Below the pieces are notes generated by a model. It saw only the letters and a list, made by a program, of their open reading frames with translations, was not told the DNA's origin and did not search any database. The position numbers were made by a program, and so were the translations under genes. From positions 1 to 7,709 of the forward strand of contig DTVJ01000102.1 in the NCBI GenBank assembly GCA_012963565.1: a stretch of 7,709 bases of DNA, written 5' to 3'. Of this stretch, positions 1 through 4,828 are shown one piece after another (within the stretch, counting starts at the first letter, position 1; each line of letters begins with the position of its first letter). This DNA comes from Piscirickettsiaceae bacterium (GTDB lineage Bacteria; Pseudomonadota; Gammaproteobacteria; PS1; Pseudothioglobaceae).

Positions 1-650
1 AAAGCTTCACGATCAGCAATCATTATAAGGTCTGATTCTGATGTCCAAAATCTTTTATGTAAGTCTATATCACGAGAATATTGATAATATAGCATCTTGT
101 GCGAACCACTTTTTGGATTATATGCCTTGTTAAATCCACGACCTAAAGTTGAGTAAACCCCTTCACGAGCAATAATACTGAAAGGTGTGATATCACTAGT
201 AGATTTTAGATCGATCTTATTCTTTGCTTTTGTAATGGCAAGATATTCTATTTCGAGGATTGGATCTGAATAGTGAAATTTATCTTTAGATAAATTTACT
301 CCAGATACTGCATCAAGTTTTTTAAAATTTCTGATTGCTCGTTTAAGACTGTTTGGCTCAATTGCGTGCGTTTTAAGTGATAGACCCATACGTAGCAATG
401 TTTGTTTGATAATGCCAAACTCTATGCCATGATGTTTTTTATGTCCTACTTCTTTTTCTATACTGTCATCAAGCATAACGTAGGGGTGTTTGTGATGTCC
501 AAAACCAACCTCAATATCAGCACGTGCTTGAACTGTCGTGTTAGACAACAATAGAAAAATTAGAGAATAAAGTATGATCTGAACTGGTCGCTTAGTTAGA
601 GTGCCAATTGAAATTAAACAAAGATTATTTGTTTTTTTGTAATTTCTCAT
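1..650 (-). CDS. Exported family-3-type solute-binding protein, 5' part (C-terminus beyond window edge)
   Basis: Reading the minus strand from ATG at 650 gives 216 residues with no stop before the edge; an in-frame TAG lies three codons upstream, so this ATG is the first possible start. Residues 1-44 look like a Sec signal peptide: a long basic N-region, a hydrophobic core (about 23-36) and an A-R-A cleavage site before D45. The mature part resembles periplasmic amino-acid-type binding proteins (SBP_bac_3 style): a G-x-x-x-x-P-Y start, a helix after it, L-x-x-x-x-x-D-A-V-S-G-V near 111-118, F-x-Y-S-D-P-I near 125-131, then S-I-I-A-R-E-G-V-Y-S-T-L-G near 158-170. Family membership is inferred from this pattern; the ligand cannot be read. 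Unusual are the histidine clusters HHKH (52-55) and HKKHH (70-74), which might bind metal. No clear Shine-Dalgarno is seen. The first codons lie inside a duplicated segment derived from the end of the neighbouring coiled-coil gene. Confidence 0.8.
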   Translation of the reverse strand, partial: MRNYKKTNNLCLISIGTLTKRPVQIILYSLIFLLLSNTTVQARADIEVGFGHHKHPYVMLDDSIEKEVGHKKHHGIEFGIIKQTLLRMGLSLKTHAIEPNSLKRAIRNFKKLDAVSGVNLSKDKFHYSDPILEIEYLAITKAKNKIDLKSTSDITPFSIIAREGVYSTLGRGFNKAYNPKSGSHKMLYYQYSRDIDLHKRFWTSESDLIMIADREA

Positions 651-895
651 TAATATTTTCTATAAATAATTTACGTATATGGCGCTAAGTGGCTAATTTT
701 TAAAGTAGTTGTTAGCGTGTTAAAGTAGTTTATTTTTAGTTATTGATGACATTTGACGTGAATACTATCAGATTTTTCAAGAAAATACCAACTAGATGCC
801 ATGTATTTTCTACAATTTATCGTCATGTTTTAACTTTTCAATCTATTTAGCTCGTTTTAGATAATTATTTGTTTTTTAACAACCTGTTATATTTT
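634..895 (-). pseudogene. Remnant of the C-terminal part of a coiled-coil membrane protein gene
   Basis: On the minus strand this stretch aligns with codons of the C-terminal third of the coiled-coil gene at 1087-1794. The best part (805-857) corresponds to its K-R-A-E-W-I-N-D-L-K-K-R-D-D-E-I-V-E-N region. Small indels and in-frame stops break the reading frame, for example a TAG in the position of the W codon, so it cannot encode the protein. It sits directly upstream of, and overlaps by a few codons, the start of the binding-protein gene; its 3' end therefore now serves as 5' leader and first codons of that gene. The portion around 670-760 is too diverged to align with confidence. Confidence 0.75.
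700..730. repeat. Two 11-bp direct repeats at 20-bp spacing upstream of the binding-protein gene
   Basis: TTAAAGTAGTT occurs at 700-710 and again at 720-730, a period of 20 bp or about two helical turns. An inverted pair CGCTAA (683-688) and TTAGCG (712-717) overlaps it. The site lies 50-80 bp upstream of the ATG at 650 on the minus strand, a position compatible with a regulator-binding site. Chance is possible in AT-rich DNA and no regulator is known. Confidence 0.3.
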
Positions 896-898
896 ATC

Positions 899-927
899 AT
901 TATATATGTCATTATGACATATATAAT
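899..927. repeat. 29-bp AT-rich palindrome, 14-bp perfect arms
   Basis: Positions 899-912 and 914-927 are perfect inverted copies around a single central T; each arm carries one GTC/GAC step in otherwise AT sequence. It lies close to the estimated junction of the two duplicated units. With so little GC and no T-tract it is a poor intrinsic terminator. An operator, a cruciform-prone site or a relic of the duplication event are all possible. Confidence 0.6.
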
Positions 928-962
928 TTTCAAGGAAATAAGAGAATTTGTAAGAGCTAAAA

Positions 963-1086
963 CCCATGCTAATTTAGTATGATGGAAAGCTAATAACCAA
1001 CAACAATAGTAAGGTCAGAGAACAAAGCGAAGTCTAAACTGTTCTAATAGTGAGGGTGTTAATTGGAAGTAAACACAGACTATTTA
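963..1086 (-). pseudogene. Remnant of the 5' end of a solute-binding protein gene
   Basis: Immediately downstream of the coiled-coil gene on the minus strand, this segment aligns with the signal-peptide coding region of the binding-protein gene (about 517-630). In the frame equivalent to that gene it carries several stops (three or more TAG/TAA within 45 codons). A hydrophobic stretch F-A-L-F-S-D-L-T-I-V-V-G-Y is still recognisable opposite I-L-Y-S-L-I-F-L-L-L. The base corresponding to the ATG is GTC. It therefore looks like dead sequence left by the duplication. Homology left of about 963 is lost. Confidence 0.65.
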
Positions 1087-1794
1087 TTATTTTTGTAATT
1101 TCTGACTGAGATCTTCTACAAACATTTTTCTTTGATTGCGTTGAGTATCTAATGTGTTAACCAATGTCAGTGTATCAACAAGAAGTTCATCTCGTGAGGC
1201 TGACGATACCTCGCCAAAAGCATTGTTAGTATCAGATATCTTCATAAAATTATCAACCAGATGCATTGCATTTTCTACAATTTCATCGTCACGTTTTTTT
1301 AAATCATTAATCCATTCTGCTCGTTTGGTTAGGGCTGCTTTTTTTGAAGCTATGTTATTCTTTAATGCCCGAGTTCGGTCTTTTAATGATTCAATGTTAG
1401 AGTTTTTATTGTTAATTTCCTCTTCTAGATTTATGATGGTTGTCTCATTTTTTTGAGATGATTCCTTTAAATCTGAAATTCTATCATTGGCAGAAAATAA
1501 CTCCACTTCAACTAATTTGAGTTCTGCTAGTTTTTGGTTTGAAGTCGCTAAATCTTTACTAGTTTGTGTGAGTTGCTCGCTGGTTTGTTCGAATTTACTT
1601 GTGGTGTCATTAAGGGTAGTTGTTACCTCGATGATGTCGACCGCGTTTTCCTCGCTTTTTTCAAAAATAGGTACTAAAAAATAAAGACTAACCAAAGAGG
1701 CGATAAGTCCAAGCACAGAGCCACCTATTAATCCTTGTCTGGAGGTAAGTTGAGCAAGAAGTTGCTTTAAAGTTAGTTTTTTTGGATTAATCAT
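1087..1794 (-). CDS. Single-span inner-membrane protein with long coiled coil
   Basis: The product has 235 residues if it starts at ATG 1794. A TTG three codons upstream (1803) is the alternative; neither has a clear Shine-Dalgarno. A short basic N-terminus (K-K-L-T-L-K) is followed by one membrane span at about residues 21-43. From about 50 to 170 the sequence is rich in E, K, N, L and Q with heptad-like spacing, for example L-K-E-S-S-Q-K-N and N-L-E-E-E-I-N-N-K-N, which indicates a long coiled coil. A less regular helical tail reaches residue 235. The basic N-terminus predicts cytoplasmic N-in, periplasmic C-out topology. No enzymatic motif is seen and I do not recognise the family. It is transcribed divergently from the ExbB/ExbD/secretin operon across about 130 bp, so a periplasmic spacer or adaptor for that system is possible, but this is only inference. 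Confidence 0.75.
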   Translation of the reverse strand: MINPKKLTLKQLLAQLTSRQGLIGGSVLGLIASLVSLYFLVPIFEKSEENAVDIIEVTTTLNDTTSKFEQTSEQLTQTSKDLATSNQKLAELKLVEVELFSANDRISDLKESSQKNETTIINLEEEINNKNSNIESLKDRTRALKNNIASKKAALTKRAEWINDLKKRDDEIVENAMHLVDNFMKISDTNNAFGEVSSASRDELLVDTLTLVNTLDTQRNQRKMFVEDLSQKLQK

Positions 1795-1829
1795 CAGAAA
1801 CAATATGTTATAAGTATTGACAATGATAC

Positions 1830-1835
1830 TATAAT
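1830..1835 (+). promoter_or_regulatory. Candidate -10 box for the plus-strand operon
   Basis: A perfect TATAAT lies about 90 bp upstream of the first operon start. No good -35 hexamer stands at the proper distance; the nearby TTGACA at 1817-1822 is only 7 bp away, too close to pair with it. A promoter here would need an activator or an atypical -35. The gap also must hold the promoter of the divergent minus-strand gene. Confidence 0.3.
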
Positions 1836-1837
1836 AT

Positions 1838-1854
1838 CCCTTATTTATAAAGGG
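1838..1854 (+). other. Small hairpin in the operon leader
   Basis: CCCTT (1838-1842) pairs with AAGGG (1850-1854) around a 7-base loop, followed by a T-rich stretch with six consecutive Ts. If transcription starts near 1842 the stem would be only partly transcribed, so an operator is as likely as a leader hairpin. The stem is short and the call is weak. Confidence 0.2.
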
Positions 1855-1913
1855 TTTGCTTGTTTTTTCATTGAACTTTTGAATGGAAATAACAATAATT
1901 TTGATAAAAATAT

Positions 1914-1920
1914 GGGTGAG
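1914..1920 (+). promoter_or_regulatory. Shine-Dalgarno of the first operon gene
   Basis: GGTGA at 1915-1919 matches the anti-Shine-Dalgarno complement and ends 5 bases before ATG 1925. It is the only clear ribosome-binding site in the operon; the later genes rely on short spacing or overlap. Confidence 0.6.
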
Positions 1921-1924
1921 TTAA

Positions 1925-2902
1925 ATGATTGAGTTTAGTTGTTCACTGTGCCATGGTCGTATGCAAGCACCAGATAATACTCTGGGCTATTACACTGTCT
2001 GTGCACACTGTGGCCATGAAGTGGTTGTGCAAGACCCAATTAAATTGGGTGCAATCTCTCACAGTATGAGTATTGAACAAAAACTCAATGTAGAAATGAA
2101 CTTAGGTGGTGGTCGCGCTAAAGCTTTAATCATTACCATCGTTGCTTCACTGTCAATATATTCTGCTTTTTATATTCCTTTTCTTGAATTTATTGATCCT
2201 AATGCGGAGATTTATCGATTACTTGCTGTTGGTTGGGTACCTTTTGCGGTTGTGGCTTTTATGGTTATATCTTTCGTAATGCTCGGCCAAAGGTTTGCAT
2301 TGGTGCGTGCGAATGAACGAGCGCTTAAAGAAACTTATCTAACCCATACCACGCCGCTGAATACCGACATAGAAATCAATGAAGCGATGTTGATGATTCA
2401 AGATAAAGCTCGACAAATTAAAGATGTGAGTGTTGCAAAACGTGTTATTGGTGCATTGACAAGGTTTAAGCATACACGCTCAATTCGAGAAGCTGAAGAT
2501 GCACTCACAGTTTTTTCAGAACGAGCTTACAATGAAATGGACGCTGGTTATACCATTCTTCGAGTTATTGTATGGGCGACACCACTATTAGGTTTCGTTG
2601 GTACAGTACAGGGTGTAAGTAAATCAGTTGGTGGACTGGCAAAGGTATTAGGTGGTGATGTTGAGGATGTGTCACAAATTACTACAGCGTTAGGTAAGGT
2701 AACCTCAGAGCTGGCTTTTGCATTTGATACAACGTTAGTGGCGCTGGTTGCAGTAATTATTATTATGATTGCAATGACCATGGTTGAAACAGTCGATTCC
2801 GCCTCTTTAGATCGTATTGAAGACTATATTAAAAATCAAGTTCTGCAGAATTTACCAGTAAAGGTTAATGCTTTAAAAGATGGTCAGCATACCGATTTAT
2901 AA
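1925..2902 (+). CDS. Zinc-ribbon/ExbB-type (MotA/TolQ/ExbB) proton-channel protein
   Basis: The 325-residue product opens with a zinc ribbon: CxxC at 6-9 and CxxC at 26-29, with the A-P-D-x-x-x-G spacing common in small bacterial zinc ribbons. Two membrane spans follow (about 66-84 and 100-121), then a cytoplasmic helical stretch. The C-terminal channel domain (about 190-310) has the family signature P-L-L-G-F-V-G-T-V-Q-G-V (220-231) in the third span and a fourth span (262-286) starting at A-F-A-F-D-T-T. Proteins of this family form the ring that conducts H+ or Na+ with ExbD/TolR/MotB-type partners in the inner membrane. Two ExbD-like genes follow at once, fitting that role. ATG 1925 is chosen for its ribosome-binding site and because the zinc ribbon begins right after it. 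The fused zinc ribbon is absent from classical ExbB or TolQ and suggests cytoplasmic sensing or binding. Confidence 0.88.
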   Translation: MIEFSCSLCHGRMQAPDNTLGYYTVCAHCGHEVVVQDPIKLGAISHSMSIEQKLNVEMNLGGGRAKALIITIVASLSIYSAFYIPFLEFIDPNAEIYRLLAVGWVPFAVVAFMVISFVMLGQRFALVRANERALKETYLTHTTPLNTDIEINEAMLMIQDKARQIKDVSVAKRVIGALTRFKHTRSIREAEDALTVFSERAYNEMDAGYTILRVIVWATPLLGFVGTVQGVSKSVGGLAKVLGGDVEDVSQITTALGKVTSELAFAFDTTLVALVAVIIIMIAMTMVETVDSASLDRIEDYIKNQVLQNLPVKVNALKDGQHTDL

Positions 2903-2911
2903 CTAACTATC

Positions 2912-3496
2912 ATGGCTAAGCGCGGCGGTAACAAAGCAAATCCTTCATTTTTCCCGTTTGTGAGTGTATTGATTGCACTGATTGGTGTTTTGATTTTTAT
3001 TGTACTTACACTTACTGTAACTGCCGTTAAACCAAAACTTATTATTGAGGCGCCACTTGAATGGTCTGAAGCGGAGCAAAAATTCATTAAACGTAAAAAT
3101 GTCGTTATAGAATTTTCTGAAGCCAACCCAACATTAAGAGCTGAAGAGTACGATATTTTTGTCTATCAAAATATGGAATTTGATGCTGACATGGAATGGA
3201 AGAATGTTGAGAAAATGTATAGTCGTTATCAACAGAACAATCCTAGTTCATGGGAAGGAACTCCTTTTTTAGATTTTGTGAAAGATATATCAACAAATAA
3301 GCGCAAGACACATTTTATTAGTTTTTTATTGCGACCCACCGGTGTTAAGACGTATTCATATTTAAGTGAAATTTTAAATCGTAGAAATTCAGTAATTTTT
3401 GACAAGAAAGAATATCCTGGTATGCAAAAAGATTGGGCGGTAGACTGGACTTTAGTTTATCTTAATGATGATAGAGAATTTGGTACCGATAATTAG
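2912..3496 (+). CDS. ExbD-like protein 1, with Ser at the proton-carrier position
   Basis: The product has 194 residues: a short basic cytoplasmic tail (M-A-K-R), one membrane span at about 14-37 and a periplasmic domain to the C-terminus. This is the ExbD/TolR layout. The span begins F-F-P-F-V-S-V-L-I-A-L-I-G-V. It aligns without gaps from residue 1 to 32 with the next gene product (12 of 32 identical), and places S18 where that protein has D18. In ExbD/TolR/MotB the Asp at this place is the ion-carrying residue, so this copy probably cannot carry protons alone. The periplasmic part includes F-L-L-R-P-T-G-V (about 140-147), resembling a strand-turn often seen in ExbD-like proteins. It starts 9 bp after the channel gene without a clear Shine-Dalgarno, so translation is probably coupled. 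It likely forms a hetero-complex with its neighbour. Confidence 0.75.
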   Translation: MAKRGGNKANPSFFPFVSVLIALIGVLIFIVLTLTVTAVKPKLIIEAPLEWSEAEQKFIKRKNVVIEFSEANPTLRAEEYDIFVYQNMEFDADMEWKNVEKMYSRYQQNNPSSWEGTPFLDFVKDISTNKRKTHFISFLLRPTGVKTYSYLSEILNRRNSVIFDKKEYPGMQKDWAVDWTLVYLNDDREFGTDN

Positions 3497-3498
3497 AC

Positions 3499-4035
3499 AT
3501 GCCTAAAAGAAGAAAGTATAAAGGTGATGACGGTATGGATGCCTTCCTTGATGTGCTGTTTAATGTTATTGGTATTTTGGTATTGATTGTAGCCTTTGCC
3601 GCCCTACAAAGTCTAGAAACAAACGTTGTTAGAGAGGCTTATTTAGGTGTTAAGGCCAGCGATAAGAAAAAATTACTTACCATTATTTGCGCCAAAAGAA
3701 AGTGTATTGAGCTAGAACAAACAGACGATATCAAAATGGCAGAAAATTTTTATATTACAATAAGTGAAGATAGACATCGTTCAGTCAAGCCAAAAATCAG
3801 TGGAAAAGATTGGATGGGCTATGTTGATATCTCTCAGAAAGGTTCACTAAAAGAAATTTTTGAAAAAAAACCTGCTAAACTGTATAATGTGTCTCTTTTA
3901 ATTTATGAAGACAGCTTTAATACTGCCGGCGTTGTAGAAGTCAGAGGGAGAAAAGAAGGTTATAAATTTCGCCATGTGTTCTTTACCAAGGACGAGCCAA
4001 TTTCCATTGGTATGGCAACAACCTATGTAAACTAA
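3499..4035 (+). CDS. ExbD-like protein 2, with conserved membrane Asp
   Basis: The 178-residue product has a basic cytoplasmic tail (M-P-K-R-R-K), one membrane span at about 14-38 and a periplasmic domain. The span begins M-D-A-F-L-D-V-L-F-N-V-I-G-I, close to the ExbD/TolR consensus in which an Asp near the start of the helix carries the proton; here D18 (D14 is an extra acidic residue). Two cysteines at 64 and 69 in the periplasmic part could form a disulfide. It begins 2 bp after the stop of ExbD-like protein 1 and ends in a TAATG overlap with the next gene, so co-translation is expected. By family knowledge it would be the ion-carrying stator or rotor partner of the ExbB-type channel at 1925-2902. 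What its periplasmic domain pulls on or binds is not evident. Confidence 0.8.
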   Translation: MPKRRKYKGDDGMDAFLDVLFNVIGILVLIVAFAALQSLETNVVREAYLGVKASDKKKLLTIICAKRKCIELEQTDDIKMAENFYITISEDRHRSVKPKISGKDWMGYVDISQKGSLKEIFEKKPAKLYNVSLLIYEDSFNTAGVVEVRGRKEGYKFRHVFFTKDEPISIGMATTYVN

Positions 4036-4808
4036 TGCAAATACTAGATCAACATTTAACTAATGTCGTATCTCAGACTTCTGAAAAGGAGCTGACGCTT
4101 CATGGTGTGCGCATGGCAGGCAAAGCCATGGTGGTTGAGTTGTGTGCCTTACATAAACTTTTAGAGCCAGAACAATTACATGTAACTTCTTTGGATGAAG
4201 TTGAATCATTACAATCCCTAACTGAAATTGATCCAAAACTTAGAACAAATCTTGGTGCGCCAATATGGTATTCAATTGCACAAGCGCTTAAATACTTTTC
4301 CCAAGAGGGTGCAGGTTTTTGTTCGCTAAGACCTGAAAATATTTATATCAGTTTAGACTTGAGTAGAGTCTATATTACAGACTGGATTTCTGCCAATGAT
4401 ACCAATACACGGTCAAGCTGGTTGGTTGAAAAAGCAGACAATTCTATTGAGCAGATGTATTTAACGCAATTAGCAATTTTTTATCATTTCTTACTCAGTG
4501 GTGAAAACCTCTATGAAAAACTAGAGAATGTTGAGCAATCTAGCTGGCGTGATGAGCATTTAAAAAATGCTATTACTACCCTAAATGTTGAAGCCCAATT
4601 TAAAGATAATCTACTTAGAGCAACACAGTTGAATGGTGGTTTTTATACCGATATTAGCGCCTTAGTCGAGGGTGTTAGGCCATTTTTCTTTGTTGTTGAT
4701 CCGCAAGGGTTTTTGCCATTTTTATCAGGCTTTTGGATTGCTTCATCCGCTATTACCTCTATAACGTTCATGACCCTAGTTCTTATTTATATGGGTACAT
4801 TATCTTAG
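4035..4808 (+). CDS. Pseudokinase-like protein with C-terminal membrane anchor
   Basis: The 257-residue protein has no signal peptide and one predicted membrane span near the C-terminus (about 228-254), so the bulk should be cytoplasmic. The middle resembles a eukaryotic-type protein kinase C-lobe. An amphipathic helix (77-90) is followed by S-L-R-P-E-N-I-Y-I (97-105), matching the catalytic loop x-L-K-P-E-N-I-L, and V-Y-I-T-D-W (112-117), matching the x-x-x-x-D-F-G segment. I-E-Q-M-Y-L-T-Q-L-A-I-F-Y-H-F-L-L-S-G (138-156) matches the D-x-Y-x-L-G-x-x-L-Y-E-L-L-T-G helix. The HRD His and Asp are missing (F-C-S instead), the DFG Gly is missing, and only about 75 residues precede the C-lobe with no glycine loop. 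It is probably catalytically dead, acting as a scaffold or sensor for the adjacent channel. The fold assignment rests on pattern reading alone. The start overlaps the previous stop (TAATG). Confidence 0.6.
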   Translation: MQILDQHLTNVVSQTSEKELTLHGVRMAGKAMVVELCALHKLLEPEQLHVTSLDEVESLQSLTEIDPKLRTNLGAPIWYSIAQALKYFSQEGAGFCSLRPENIYISLDLSRVYITDWISANDTNTRSSWLVEKADNSIEQMYLTQLAIFYHFLLSGENLYEKLENVEQSSWRDEHLKNAITTLNVEAQFKDNLLRATQLNGGFYTDISALVEGVRPFFFVVDPQGFLPFLSGFWIASSAITSITFMTLVLIYMGTLS

Positions 4809-4822
4809 TTTATCTAAGATAA
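4800..4822 (+). other. Perfect intercistronic hairpin
   Basis: TTATCTTAG (4800-4808) and CTAAGATAA (4814-4822) form a perfect 9-bp stem with a 5-base loop. The left arm contains the TAG stop of the pseudokinase-like gene, and the right arm ends 6 bases before the ATG of the next gene, covering where its Shine-Dalgarno would be. There is no T-tract after it, so it is not a typical terminator. An RNA-processing, stability or translation-control element is more likely. Confidence 0.55.
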
Positions 4823-4828
4823 CAAACA

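Larger units (their letters stand above)
517..1367. repeat. Decayed tandem duplication of about 400 bp (517-895 and 963-1367)
   Basis: Two segments align in the same orientation with an offset of about 455-470 bases. Positions 578-620 match 1033-1075 at 32 of 43 bases without gaps. The alignment continues leftward (549-577 against 1004-1032) and rightward through the shared GTAATTTCT at 639 and 1095. Further right, 805-857 matches 1270-1326 with short gaps, including 14 identical bases at 805-818 and 1270-1283. Homology fades near 895/1367 and near 517/963. The unit spans the junction between the 3' end of the coiled-coil gene and the 5' end of the binding-protein gene, so each intact gene is flanked by a broken fragment of the other. 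The divergence implies an old duplication. Outer limits are approximate. Confidence 0.8.

Noticed and set aside
965..981. Hairpin (about 8 bp with one G-U pair) as terminator of the coiled-coil gene
   Set aside because: The stem is AT-rich and weak, and on the minus strand it is followed only by GGTTTT, not a real T-tract.
1154..1684. Open frames on the plus strand (1154-1456 and 1487-1684) inside the coiled-coil gene
   Set aside because: They lie antisense to a longer gene with a coherent membrane span and coiled coil, and show serine-rich, low-quality translations typical of antisense frames.
1817..1835. TTGACA plus TATAAT as a full sigma-70 promoter
   Set aside because: The hexamers are separated by only 7 bp, far below the usual 16-18 bp.
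2548..3126. Minus-strand open frames at 2548-2781 and 2884-3126
   Set aside because: They lie antisense to the channel gene and the first ExbD-like gene, whose family motifs are clear. No ribosome-binding site or domain is seen.
1925..4035. Zorya-type defence (ZorA/ZorB) or Tol-Pal locus
   Set aside because: The ExbD-like proteins have no OmpA/peptidoglycan-binding domain as in ZorB, and no ZorC/ZorD, TolA, TolB or Pal is present.
4800..4822. Intrinsic terminator inside the operon
   Set aside because: The stem is AT-rich and followed by CAAACAATG, with no T-tract.
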